In this document: piece by piece, positions 45,117-56,760 of the stretch | How the letters are laid out: every line of letters starts with the position of its first letter | Numbering within the stretch: the stretch's first letter is position 1 | Source: Vanessa cardui | Lineage: Eukaryota > Arthropoda > Insecta > Lepidoptera > Nymphalidae | Assembly: GCF_905220365.1 (NCBI RefSeq) | Contig: NC_061147.1 | Span: 744,001-808,000 of the forward strand | Direction of reading: 5' to 3' | DNA: 64,000 nucleotides | Position numbers and translations under genes: made by a program | Notes under the pieces: model-generated | Database searches by the model: none | What the model was told of the DNA's origin: nothing | Seen by the model: only the letters and a program-made list of their open reading frames with translations

Positions 45117-45246
45117 AATAAAACTAGTTTACCGTAAGGTAGACCGTCTATCCGTGACCACGAACGCTGTAAAGTGTTCGAAACGTCGGGATGATAAAAA
45201 TAATTATTATACGCGATTTAAATCCGTTAAAACTAGTTTTATTTAA
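45117..45246 (+). repeat. Penelope-like/hammerhead-like repeat, copy 3, with inverted ends
   Basis: Begins AAATAAAACTAGTTT and ends AAACTAGTTTTATTT, exact inverted repeats of 15 bp. Between them lie CCGTGACCACGAACGCTGTA, AAGTGTTCGAAACGTCGGGA and ATACGCGATTTAAATCCGTT. 130 bp in all. Confidence 0.75.
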
Positions 45247-45334
45247 ATGTGTAATAATGGCAAAAATCTAAGACAATATTACTTTGGAGTTACTTGATCA
45301 AGCTTACTTCTCTATTAAGTTAAGTCACCGAATG

Positions 45335-45475
45335 TCTCGTTGGGTGAAAGCCTCTTCTCTTGAAAAGGTGAAGTTTATTTACCGTCGTTACTTGAGGATT
45401 GGTGCATACATATATCAACAGACTCATGCAGGTTTCCTCGTGATATTTTCCTTTAACACCGAGAAGAGTTATAAG
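45335..45475 (-). repeat. SINE-A, decayed
   Basis: GGGTGAAAGCCTCTTCTCTT and CATGCAGGTTTCCTCGTGAT then TTTTCCTTTAACACCGAG. Confidence 0.55.
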
Positions 45476-45849
45476 AATGTTCTTCTATTCTTAATACTTA
45501 TATGCAGTCTGTGTCTTATTATTAATGAGGAGTTGGTTTCGTAATCAATGGTTGAACGGATCTAAATTAAATTTGGTACAAAGAATAGTAAAGACATTAC
45601 ATCATTGTAATACAAGTACATTAAATAGGTTAAGTATTGAAATACAAGGCCTTAGTATAATTTTTCGAGCACCTTTCTTTTTATTGTTATAGTAAATTAT
45701 CAAATCGAGTGCCTTCTTGATAACACTTCATACAATTACGTTTGTTGGTTAAATTAGCTTTTGTAATTCAAACGGTATAACATGTACGAACGTAGGATTA
45801 TTTTCCAAATAAGTTGATCCTTTCGACCATTATTAATGTTCTACATTAC

Positions 45850-46101
45850 ATAGTATAAAACAAATTCGCTTTAAAGATCTAAGCATAGATCTTTAAAATT
45901 ACGCAACGGATTTTGACGCGGTATCTTTAATATATAGTGTGATTCGAGAGGAAGGTTTTTGTATATAATACATGGACAATACTATAAAGAAACAGCCACA
46001 ACTTTAGAGGTTGCTAATGTGATATCGTAAATAAACAAATTTTGTAGTATATTTAGCATCATCATTGTACCGGTGCAAAGCCGGGCGGGTTGCTAGTTAT
46101 A
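45850..46101 (+). mobile_element. Helitron-D, non-autonomous
   Basis: ATCTTTAAAATTACGCAACG, GATTCGAGAGGAAGGTTTTT, GATATCGTAAATAAACAAAT, ending GGGCGGGTTGCTAG before T. The 5' end is disturbed by a local repeat of GATCTAAGCATAGATC. Orientation is given from TC side to CTAG side. Confidence 0.7.
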
Positions 46102-46129
46102 CATATATAAATTAAGTAATATTACTTTG

Positions 46130-46214
46130 ATAAGAATTAACAACATTAAATGCTTAAATATATATATACAAATATGAACTAAAACTAGTTACTGTATAAA
46201 TCTTGACCGCGTGG
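46130..46214 (+). repeat. duplicated 85-bp segment, copy 1
   Basis: CATTAAATGCTTAAATATAT to TCTTGACCGCGTGGAATGGT, nearly identical to 48640-48723. Confidence 0.75.
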
Positions 46215-46932
46215 AATGGTTAGATACTTAATACTTTGATTAGTTAAATTCTATAATGAAATGTTTATATTGTGCAATGCGTTACGTTTTGTACTCAAGC
46301 TCCCTTTTTATTTTTATCTCATTTACGGATAATCTGCGTCTCAGTTCTTGATCTTGATTATAAAATTTTCTGATCATATAGTTGGTAATATTAGTATGTC
46401 ATTATATGTTACCGATTGCCATGGCAAACGGTTGAACTGTAAAGAAGTTGACATCGTCATCATATAAACCTACTCAATTAAAAAGACATACATGCGGTCC
46501 ACCGTAAATTTACGATATAGTAGCAAAATCCATATTACTAATAGTAAACCTCCATTTCCCCAACAGCGGGTAAAATTGAATGCCTGGCCGTAATATGGAG
46601 TCTGCGGATTCTTAGACTATATTGAGCTACATCGATCTTAAAACAGATACACTACAAGTCATAGTAAATGTTTCGAAACAAAAACTCACCAGGTCTAAGA
46701 AAATCCAAGGTCAGCACATAGAGACTTTTTTAATTACGTCACAATTTTACTACGTTTCAACAATGTATCGATAAACTTTCCATCGACCTTGATTGTTTTC
46801 GATATCGATGCGTTATCTAGATTTGACGCAGCACCTTATACTCGTCACGATTTTGCATCGTCGATCTCATAATGGACTTACATAATTCCAAAGCGTGATA
46901 TACTTCCTGATAGACTTATACACAAATTTATA
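46215..46932. other. intergenic DNA, no gene seen
   Basis: No ORF or repeat recognised. Confidence 0.3.
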
Positions 46933-47210
46933 CTTGGTGGTAGGGCTTTGTGCTAGCCCGTCTGGGTAGTCTCATCAGATATTCTACCGCCATACAACTG
47001 CACTTAGTATTGTTGTGTTCTGGTTTGAAGGGTGTGAGCTAGTGTAACTACAGGCACAAGGGACATAACATCTTAGTTACTAAGGTTAGTGGCGCATTGG
47101 CGACGTATGGTATGGTTAATGTTACTTACAGCGCCATTGTCTATGGGCGGTAGTGACTATTTATTATCAGGTGTATATTTATGCTTGTACCAAACTATAG
47201 CATAAAAAAA
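46933..47210 (+). repeat. repeat B, near full length
   Basis: CTTGGTGGTAGGGCTTTGTG to CCAAACTATAGCATAAAAAA. Confidence 0.85.
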
Positions 47211-48379
47211 GAAATTAGTACTTAATTTGATTCTAGTTTTAATTTACAAATGCATTAACTTAAGCATATGACAAATACACATACATGATTTTTTTGTAAA
47301 AAGCGATTAAAGGCGCTATATAGTATCAGCGAACAATCTATAATTAATGCCAAGGCTTGCTCGTTGAATAGTTACCGTATCCAGAGACCTAGATTCAAGA
47401 TCGCCTCAAGATTACTGCTTTTACATTATATATCGTATTACGTAAGTGTTTACGTTCATTTTACTGATTTATCACAATATCATTAGCCACTGTCATTTCC
47501 TATCGTATCGTATCGGTTACGTACGACATGCATGTGTTGAAAATACTTCACCGTGACTAAATTCAATAAAATTTGATATCATTGTATTTTTGCGAATCTT
47601 GTATTGGATAATTTGTTGTGTGATCGATAAATGTAATTTAAAGTTATGATTCAACACAGAATTGTTGGTGACGTTCTTGGTACCACTTCTCTTGGTCATT
47701 TGTACGGCCATTATTCAATTAAGTCTGTTTTAATACACTAAAATATTTATGTCATTTAAGTTTAATCGATGATTAAGAATTATGAACAAAAGCTGCTTTT
47801 AATGAAAACGTTTTGAAGGATAATACATCTCTTGGTTTCTAAATATGAATGTTATATTTATAATATTTTCCGCTCTCAAAATTTTAGCATTTGTCTAGCA
47901 TGAGTTTAAGTACCTTGAATTTCTGATAATGTACACCTACAATGAAAATAACATTTATTTATTAGCTATTGTCTTAATGGTTGTGTAATAATTTGTAAAA
48001 AAACCCTTAAATAATAAAATAATATTAAATTAACGGCACAATAAATGGAGAAACATACTGACGATAAAAATTCTTTCGTACATCAACGAAAGTCAATTTT
48101 ATTGGATTATAAATACTTTGATATCTATAAAAGGGTTTCTACCAATTTCTCCTTCAATTATTCTTAGGGCAACACTAAGGTATTGGCTTATATCGTACGT
48201 ATACAGTGGAAACGCGGTCGCAATCACGGCCGACCTCACTTCCGCACAGCTTGAGATCCGATTCAGATTATACTTGAGGAATAAACTTATTGATTTAGAC
48301 TAGATTTTGCTGCTAATTCCGCATAAGTTAACACGACCGTATGCTCCCTAGTAACAGATACTATCATTAAATAAATAAT
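47211..48379. other. intergenic DNA, no gene seen
   Basis: 47330-47410 may be an eroded tRNA-like SINE (GAGACCTAGATTCAAGATCG). The remainder is AT-rich. Confidence 0.3.
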
Positions 48380-48618
48380 AATAAATAATAATTAAATATG
48401 AGACAACATCACATACATTACTCTGATCCCAATGTAAGTAGCTGAAGCCCTTGTGTTATGGAAATCAGAAGTAACGACGGTACCATAAACACCCAGACCC
48501 AAGACGACATAGAAAACTAATGGTAATCTACATCGACTCGGCCGGGAATCGAACCCGGGACCTCAGAGTGGCGTACCCATGAAAACCGGTGTTCACACCA
48601 CTAGACCATGGAGGTCGT
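48380..48618 (-). repeat. SINE-C, full length, well preserved
   Basis: Minus-strand A box in CATGGTCTAGTGGTGTGAAC and B box GGTTCGATTCCCGG, close to the 28420-28662 copy along its length. Head and body are intact. Confidence 0.85.
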
Positions 48619-48639
48619 AAAAACTAGTTTTATTAAAAT

Positions 48640-49045
48640 AATATTTAATAACATTAAGTGCTTAAATATATACAAATATGAATTAAAACTAGTTACTGTT
48701 TAAATCTTGACCGCGTGGAATGGTGGCAAGAATGCTAGCAGCAGTTCCCCGTTGAATCGCAATTCCGATCCTCTGGGCGAAAAACCAACCAGCCCTCACG
48801 GAACAATTATATTAGTTGATACTATACTATTAGTGCGTTTAATATTTATAAACTTTGAAGACTCTAAATTCAAATCTTTTATGAAGAAAACTATAATAAA
48901 TAAGACATATTATAAAAAGCATGTTTTTTTTTAAGTAACGTTGCAAAATATTTCAAATGTTTAACTTTTAAAATAGTTCTGTAAAATTGATTGTAAGGTG
49001 TTAGTAAAAGCCTACTTAAAAAAAGTGTATTTTGAATTTGATTTC
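48640..49045 (+). repeat. repeat M, with duplicated 85-bp segment
   Basis: CGCGTGGAATGGTGGCAAGA, GTTCCCCGTTGAATCGCAAT and TCTGGGCGAAAAACCAACCA, ending AAAAGCCTACTTAAAAAAAG then TTTTGAATTTGATTT. The segment 48640-48723 repeats 46130-46214. Confidence 0.55.
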
Positions 49046-49104
49046 AATATAAATTATTCAATTAGTCCACGTCTTACTCAGCACTTTTGAATCGGTATTT
49101 CCCA

Positions 49105-49225
49105 GTTCACCACGCTTCTCCGTTTGATAAGCGTGGTGGAATAAGTTGGAATACTGGGGTCGTTGTAATACACATGTGGTAGTTTTTTACATGACACATG
49201 CAGGTTTTCTCACGAGGTTTATAAG
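49105..49225 (-). repeat. SINE-A, decayed
   Basis: AATACACATGTGGTAG, ACATGCAGGTTTTCTCACGA. A GTTCACCACGCTTCTCCGTT / AAGCGTGGTGGAATA inverted stretch lies just before. Confidence 0.55.
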
Positions 49226-49418
49226 ACGCTGTGTGACTTAAGCCGTAGTGGATGTTTGCACTTCAAGCATGTACTGCGTCTAAGGTTCTCCCGTGTCCTG
49301 CCCAGTTGGCTCCGAAGTGGACGACAGCCAAAATAGTGAGATCATTCATGCCCTTGAGAAGTGTACTCTGTGTCTGCAGGAGTGCACGCTTAAATGATAC
49401 TGCCGAACGAACAAAAAC

Positions 49419-49655
49419 AACAGCTTATAAATTTCCCAATGCTGGGTTAAGGCCTCCTCTCCCTTTGAGGGGAAGATTTTGATTGTATTCCACAATTCCA
49501 ATTTTTTATGAAATTAGACGTATGCAGGTTTCATCACAACGAGATGAATTGTAGACACAAATTAAGCACATGAATATTCAGTAGTGCTTGCCTGGGTTTG
49601 AATCCGCTATCAGTTAAAATGCACGCGTTCTAACCACTGGGAAATCTCAGCTCAA
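49419..49655 (-). repeat. SINE-A, near full length
   Basis: CAACAGCTTATAAATTTCCC to ACCACTGGGAAATCTCAGCT. AGGCACTGGGAAATCTCTGC near 49770 is an extra copy of the head. Confidence 0.8.
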
Positions 49656-49809
49656 GCACTGGAGTGTTTAGACCGAGCTACCTTCTAAACTTCTGGTTGC
49701 CACTGAGAGAATCTTAAAGTAATTAAACTCAGTAAAACTTTCTTGTTAGTTAGTTACCTTAAGTTCTAGGCACTGGGAAATCTCTGCTCATAAGGTTTTC
49801 GCTGGTTAA

Positions 49810-50430
49810 GAGTCTCTTATAGGCCGGCCTCTCCCCGGAATTTATCTGCGAAGAAATCCCTTAAGACGTGCCTGATAAAATAATTGTTAACAAACAATAA
49901 AATTACAACTCATCGTATTGCAATTTCAGTTAGTATTTAATAAATTAAATCGATAAGATATTACATAATAAATCAATAAATTAATACATACTTTGGATAT
50001 ATCTAATTGAGTTCAGACCATTGTAATCTCTGAAATAAATATTGCATATCAATGTTTAGAGATAACTTTATCTGACCTTATACGTGCTCATTGTAATGTT
50101 GTTTTGATTGAGCTTTGTAATGGTATTCTGTAATTTATTTTGTTTCTTTGATAATTAACAAAAACAATAAAATCAAGAGTCACGTAAATAAATAGTCTAA
50201 ATTTAATGATGATTAAACTGCGAATCATTGTTACTTATCAACAATCTAATCTTCATTTAAGAGTCTTATTTATATACATTGGGTACTATCTTTCAAGTTC
50301 CCATATTCTTCAACTACGAAGATACGGATGCTTAGCTTATGTAAAGATCAATACATAGATATATTTTTATTTCCAATAAGATTTATTAGCTCTAAATGAG
50401 CTCGTAAGCTTCTGATAGTCTCTTTTTATT
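49810..50430. other. AT-rich DNA, no gene seen
   Basis: No ORF or repeat recognised. Confidence 0.3.
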
Positions 50431-50711
50431 GGAATAGGTTGGCGGTCGAGCATATGGGCCACCTGATGGTAAGTGGTCACCATCTCCCATAGGCAATGAC
50501 TCTGTAAGAAATATTAAGTATTCCTTACATCGTCAATGCGCCACTAACCTTGGGAACTAAGATGCTATGTCCCTTGTGCCTATAGTTACACTGGCTCACT
50601 AACCCTTCAAACCGGAACACAACAATACTACGTACTGTTGTTTAGCGGTAGAATATCTGATGAGTGGATGGTACCTACCCAGGCGGGCTTGCACAAAGCC
50701 CTACCACCAAG
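50431..50711 (-). repeat. repeat B, near full length
   Basis: GGAATAGGTTGGCGGTCGAG to CAAAGCCCTACCACCAAG. Confidence 0.85.
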
Positions 50712-51159
50712 AAATCTTCATATCGTTCTCTACCACCGTAACTTCAAAAATACGCAATAACAATTAATGAAATTTTTCTTCCACATTGTAGATAAAGATG
50801 AGGATATTGGGACCACCTCACTCCATTTGAGTAATTTTGTTTGTGTTTTTGCGTGCCGCACTGCACTATTTCCTCCCTTATCTCTCTTATAACACTACTC
50901 ACCATGCCCAATACCAGAAGGATGATTTTAATTTGCAATGTTCAACTAATTTATAACCAATATTTGAGCCGTCATAATTCCTGAACGATTGTTTAAAAGA
51001 TACGACAGCGCCACTTAAAATAATAAACTACATACCCAGCTGTTTCACATGTGGAGAATATACCTTATAGAAGAAATACTAGCTATCTTTATTTTTATTA
51101 AACATGATTTGATAGCAGCGCATGTATAACTCTTAGAAAGCGTAAGGACAAACTTACAA

Positions 51160-51420
51160 AGAAACCTTTGGGCTTTGTGCAAGACCGTCTAGGTAGGTCC
51201 CACAGCACTGGTCACGTAATTCACCCAATCCGTCCTGTTCCGGTTTGAAGGATGAATGAGTAACTACAGGCACAACAGACGTAACATACATATCTGCTCC
51301 CGAGGTTGGTGGTGCCAATTGCAATGTAAGAAATAGTTAAAATGTCATATGGCGCTAATGCAAATCGGCAGAGTCACCACTTACCATCAATTGCTAGTCC
51401 ACTTACCGTCGGCATAATAA
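51160..51420 (+). repeat. repeat B, decayed
   Basis: GGGCTTTGTGCAAGACCGTC to CACTTACCATCAATTGC, many changes. Confidence 0.65.
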
Positions 51421-51629
51421 AAACGACGAAAACGTTTATTTCTTCCTTCCTATGATAAAACTGGAATGTACGCGTGGAAGTAAAAAAGGGCATATAAGGA
51501 AATAAATGTTTTGTTTTATATAAATAAAATAAAAAAGCCATATATTTTTTACTTAATTATACGAATATACAATGAAAATAAAGTAACATTAAGAATATAC
51601 TTACAATACTGTTATTTATATATAAACAA

Positions 51630-51690
51630 CAAAAACAGCCTGTAAATTTCCCACTGGACTAAGGCCTCCTCTTCCTTTAAGGAGAGGATC
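51630..51690 (-). repeat. SINE-A 3' end fragment
   Basis: AACAGCCTGTAAATTTCCCA then AAGGCCTCCTCTTCCTTTAA. Confidence 0.7.
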
Positions 51691-52274
51691 TAACAAGTGG
51701 GTTAGTAATTAATATAGAATTGAAGATATTATAAAAAGGATAGTTGCCGTTGATCTATTATGTATTTACGTATACGTAATCCTATAGGATTTTTACTAAT
51801 AACTATTATCTAAAAACTAATAAGGTTAGTTAAAATGAGAAGAAAATGAGAAAGAAATTAAAACTTAATAAATAAATTTTTAAGTATTAAAATAAAATGC
51901 TTAGTATTAATGGTAAAACGTATATCACGTGCAAATATTCGGGCCCCAGTAATTATCGCGCAATTAGTGCTGGGAATGTCGATTAACAACATTAGTTATC
52001 GATAGTGGAGGACGCGTTAAAGAGAAATACAAACATTAATATAATATGATGAGGCAATAATGGCAGCTAACAAGACATAAAGTTAAGTACATACTGCCTA
52101 GATATATGTTTAACATAATATAATATAATTATTAATGATAACATATGCGTGTGTCAAATCATTTCACCAAAATTTCGCAAATTTAACCTTAAAATACATT
52201 TTTTTGTAATTTAAATCAAGGTATTAGATAACTAAAAAGATATTAATAATATAAATATCTTTAGTTTTTTTTTT

Positions 52275-52545
52275 GGAATAGGTTGTTCAACGAGCATATG
52301 GACCACCTGATGGTAAGTGGTCACCATCACCCATAGACAATGACGCTGTAAGAAATATTAACTATTCCTTACATCGTCAATGCGTGACCAACCTTGGGAA
52401 CTAAGATGCTATGTCCCTTGCGCCTGTAGTTACACTGGCTCACCCACCCTTCAAACCGGAACCCTGTTGTTTAGCGGTAGAATATCTGATGAGTGGGTGG
52501 TACCTACCCACGCAGGCTTGCACAAAGCCCTACCACCAAGTAAGT
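52275..52545 (-). repeat. repeat B, near full length
   Basis: GGAATAGGTTGTTCAACGAG to AGCCCTACCACCAAGTAA; about 15 bp near 52462 missing. Confidence 0.85.
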
Positions 52546-53736
52546 TAGTCACATAATCTTACTTGTATCACAAAATATATACACTTAGTATAATAAATTA
52601 CTTATAAATATACACATTACTTATACACGTAATGTATAGCAGCTTAGCATGTACAGATTCGAGTAGACGATCGTCCTTGAGTGAACATACTTTTAACATC
52701 AATCTTGTTTAGATTACATTTTATGTCATATGTTTGATGATAAACAAAATTAAAACATAATTAATTAAAGTAGGCACTTACAAGCCCGTTCTAATCCTTA
52801 CTTTACAAAACTTATTTTAATGTAATACTTCATTGTACTGAGATGACCCGATAAGGATTATGGTAAATACTCTTTTCATCAATCATATCAAATTTATTTA
52901 TCCAATATACATAGAAAATTACTTATTGATTGTCAAACTAAACACTTCCACAGGTTCGGAAAAGAAAATATTTTTACATAAAAAGCATCGGCGAAATTAA
53001 CTCAGAGTTTTCTTTTGTTAACACAAAAAAATACATATTTACATAAATGTACATAAATAATCAAATAAATAATGTAAATCAACGAATCAAAACACCAATC
53101 TCTTCTATCATTTTTATACTCCTTTACATTGTACAATTTTAATACGTATTTATTATATTTTTTACTATAAATATATTAAAGTCTTATGTATGTATATAAA
53201 ACGCAAATGATAAGTAATATAATATTTTAATTATTTCCCATATACTTGTTATAAAGTACTAGATAATAAGGGGTTCAAGTTACGCTAGACATTATGTTAA
53301 ATATGTAATGACCAAGTGTGAACTATTTCCTCTCGTGTGGCCGCGTCTTAAGTTTCAGATTTTCAGTGCATTTGCGCGGGAGTGGAGATGGTTATGATAG
53401 GTCAGTCTACCTGAACCGACACTCCGAGATCGTAGGCTCGGGAGTTAGGAATTTAAAAAAAAAACGAATATTGTGTAATTCCCAAATTAATCGTTACATG
53501 TGCAGTGTGTTCTTTACTTGCGATGAAATATTCGTAGTAATCATTTTTGCAATAAAATATTTATAGTATCATTTTATGTAAATTTTACATTTAATGTATT
53601 ATTAAAAAAAATCGAAATTAAAAAACCATATCGATAAATAATAATAGGAAGAACATCCCTAATGCAAACAAATGTTTTTCAAATAAAATCGAGTGCTTAA
53701 ATAATTCAAGTTATAAGTGTCGATATTTAGTGAAAA
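52546..53736. other. AT-rich DNA upstream of the exon at 53737
   Basis: No repeat family recognised. 53330-53440 is GC-richer (TTTGCGCGGGAGTGGAGATG) and could be promoter, untranslated exon or an eroded tRNA-like repeat. Confidence 0.3.
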
Positions 53737-53814
53737 ATGAAATTAAAAAAGCAAACCCTGGTTTCTGGGGATACGTCGGAGGAGGAGATCGGGCACAGCT
53801 ATTTGGGGACCTTG
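53737..53814 (+). CDS. putative alternative first coding exon (copy 2), gene unknown
   Basis: ATG in the context GAAAAATG opens 26 codons reading MKLKKQTLVSGDTSEEEIGH and SYLGTL, then a phase-0 GTGAGT donor. Its last 14 residues (TSEEEIGHSYLGTL) match the end of the exon at 24576-24644 at 7 of 14 positions, with two further Asp/Glu exchanges. The short N-terminus is basic and then acidic. About 23 bp upstream the sequence is AT-rich with no clear promoter, so 5' UTR exons may exist upstream. No matching acceptor exon was recognised between here and the window end. It could be a second promoter of the same gene or the first exon of a tandem paralogue. Confidence 0.6.
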
Positions 53815-54394
53815 GTGAGTAGATATGAAAACACAAATGCGCCCTTAAAAATTACACTAACATACACTTTACTTTTACATACTTTATTACACTTTACATT
53901 TACATAATATGTTAGGGAAATAAATTTCAATTCCAATATTATATAATATATGTGCTCCTTATAAAGGCTAAATACTATGACACCACAATATGGCACGCTA
54001 AGGAGACAAAACCGCGCAAAGCAACTTGTTAGATATTTAAAAAAAAAATTGTTTCGAAATTAAAATTTATCTTTACGAGATGCTATTTCATCTAATGTAC
54101 CTAATATACACCTATCTTAGTCTGTTAAATTATTTATAGTTCTCTGTATTCAAAAGTTTCATTAATTAAAAAAAAAAAAACGAAATACCAAAAACATAAT
54201 ATTTATTACTGTGCCCAATGTATAGTCTTCACTTTAATCAACTATCACTACGAAATATTATAAAGCTCAGGCCCCCTTTACGTGTCTTTCTAAAACTACC
54301 GAACATATTTCATAAAGCCTTCCACAATAGGTTATTTTTTATTAATCCAAACTTTGAAATTTTATAAGTTGAATTATAGTTTAATATGACTGAA
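53815..54394. other. probable first intron of gene starting at 53737
   Basis: AT-rich from the GTGAGT donor on. No acceptor leading into conserved protein. Confidence 0.35.
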
Positions 54395-54598
54395 AAATAG
54401 ACCAGCTGATAGTAAGTGGTCACTGTAAGAAGCATTAATAATTTCTCATATCATCAATGCCCTAGGAACTAAGATGTCATGTGTCTTATACTTGCAGTTA
54501 ACTGACTCATTCATCCTTAAAAAATACTAAGTTTTGCTGTTTTGTCAGCTTAGGCATCCCGGGACAGGCTCACACGAAGCCTTATTACCAAGTAAAAT
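54395..54598 (-). repeat. repeat B, decayed
   Basis: ACCAGCTGATAGTAAGTGGT, GGAACTAAGATGTCATGTGT and TTATTACCAAGTAAAA. Confidence 0.65.
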
Positions 54599-55570
54599 TA
54601 TAATATATAATAATGATATATACATATATTCTTCGCCTTTGTAAGGGAAATAATAATCAGCCAAAACGGTTGACTAAAATTTATCATAGTATAAAACCTA
54701 TTGCGAGGTAGACGTTCAATTGAAAAGGACTTTTGGAATTTCAAATTGGGGCAAAGAGAGTTGGAACTTCTAGAATTTGGAATTGGAACCCACACGAAGG
54801 AAGGTAGTTAATTATAAATGCAAAGTATATATTTTTTTGACGGATAATTTTATGGCATTAAAAAGTAAATATGATTTGGGCATATTTTTTATTTAAAAAA
54901 AAAAAATAAAAATAAAAAAACTGGTGGCGCGTATAACAGCAAATTTGAAGGTTCTATTTTCATACTCAGAAATTCTTACTTATATATGTATATTTGTTAA
55001 GCATTGTAAATGTAAGCATAATACATATTTAATTCAAAAATATTATCATATTTTATACAACACCAAACTGAAAGAATACCTCCCAAAGAAAAAGTCCTAA
55101 GGCGACCAAAATCACCATCAAATTGATGACCTCTTTTTTGAGTCGATTAATAATGTTATTTTAAATTAGGAAGCTACATAAAAATGGGAGGACTAGGAGG
55201 GGTATGTAGGCTTCAATCCAAGCACTATATCCAGCTGTCACGTGATTCACTATTTGCAGAACCATTAAAGCCGAATTGCGTTAAATCGGCGGTAATTTGC
55301 GCTCTAATGGTACTAATTATAATATTCGACGCTTTGATTGATCATGTGATGTTCAGCAGCCGTGTTTGACTTCGACTTATTTGCAATTGTTGTTAATTGT
55401 GATAAAAAAAAGTAATTGGATATTGCGAGATTTAGTTTTTTTTCGTTACAATTGTAGAGTCCTTGAGTTTTATAAATAATTCTAATGCTGAGCTTAAAAA
55501 AACTATTAGACCGAATACTTTCACGTATTGTAGTTTTTTCTGTTTACAATTTTTTTTTTATTGTTGCTAT
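54599..55570. other. AT-rich DNA, no gene seen
   Basis: A 61-codon frame at 55184 starts MGGLGG in the context AAAAATG and meets a GTATGT after six codons; nothing else supports an exon. Confidence 0.3.
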
Positions 55571-55571
55571 A

Positions 55572-55690
55572 CGAGCAGGTTAGAACACTTGGAACTTAAT
55601 CGAAGATCACGACTTCGAATCTGGATAAGCATTGCAGAGTTTTACTCTTAATTTGTGGTATAATTATTCTCGTGTGAGGAGGAAAAATGT
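55572..55690 (+). repeat. SINE-A-like, decayed
   Basis: GGTTAGAACACTTGGAACTT, CGACTTCGAATCTGGATAAG (B-box region) and TATAATTATTCTCGTGTGAG. Confidence 0.5.
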
Positions 55691-56264
55691 CTGATAAAGT
55701 TATGGTTCATACTCATAGTATGTTCACGATACCGCATATTCAATGTACTTACGATTATATACAACATTTAATAAATGTCAAAAAACGTTATAATTAATTT
55801 AATATATAATATATAGTTTTTAGTGTTAAAAGTAGACTTTGTAGACAATGCATAAGCAATTTGAGTAACTAAAAGTATAATAAAACGAGTCCTTTGCTGG
55901 TCTATTTAAATCAACTTATTTAATTAAAGGCATCACACTTATTAATAATTAAAAGAAAAACTATCACCGGTTATAAAAAACTCCAGACTATATGCGTATT
56001 TTTTTTTCAAATTTATCAAAAGTATGGTTTCTCCATAATTTCATCATCTGCCTCCTTAAACTATTTCCAATAAAAAAAAAAACATTAAAATTATAAATTC
56101 TAAATCAAATGAGTATTTACTATGCACGTTCCAGTCGGTAGTAGCTGATACTGTATCGTATGCAAATAAACAATCACTAATTACGTAAACATACAACAAA
56201 ACACGTCACTTGACTGGTTGTGAATGATAATATTTAATAATCGTGGTATAATAAACGTATCTTA
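55691..56264. other. AT-rich DNA, no gene seen
   Basis: No ORF or repeat recognised. Confidence 0.3.
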
Positions 56265-56430
56265 AAACACTCAGTAGCGGGTTCCGGCTTAAAGGGTCAG
56301 TTCAACGTCTGGCACGAGGGACATAACATCTTAGTTCCCCAGGAAGATGTCGCACTAGTGATGGGAGAGATCGTCCATATTTCTTATACAGACAAAGTGT
56401 GTGAGCGGTGGTGACCAGACAGGTGATAGT
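56265..56430 (+). repeat. repeat B fragment, decayed
   Basis: GGGTTCCGGCTTAAAGGGTC, GGACATAACATCTTAGTTCC and GAGCGGTGGTGACCAGAC. Confidence 0.65.
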
Positions 56431-56534
56431 TATAAAAACGCAACATCCTCTATATGTTGGTAGCATGTAGCTGAGGTCCTTGGTTAAGATTCCTTTCTGG
56501 TTTTAATGAGATATCATATAAACACTCTTAACAA

Positions 56535-56749
56535 GTAAAGTAACAGCCTGGGCTAAAGGCATCCTCTAAGAAGAGGGCTTGGAACATATTTCACCATGCT
56601 CTTCCAATGCGGGTAGATGGAATGCACATGTGGCAGAATTTTAACGAAATTATATACATGCAGGATTCCTCACGATGTTTTCCTTCACCACCGGGCACGA
56701 GATGAATTATAAACATAAATTAAGCACATATATATAGTGGTGCTTGCCT
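56535..56749 (-). repeat. SINE-A lacking tRNA head, with target-site duplication
   Basis: GTAAAGTAACAGCCTGGGCT to TATAGTGGTGCTTGCCT. A perfect 11-bp duplication ACTCTTAACAA lies at 56524-56534 and 56750-56760, so the copy inserted already 5' truncated. Confidence 0.9.
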
Positions 56750-56760
56750 ACTCTTAACAA

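Noticed and set aside
55184..55369. Possible third alternative first exon (MGGLGG before GTATGT)
   Set aside because: It has a good ATG context but no similarity to the 24576 and 53737 exons, and reading up to the donor gives only six codons.
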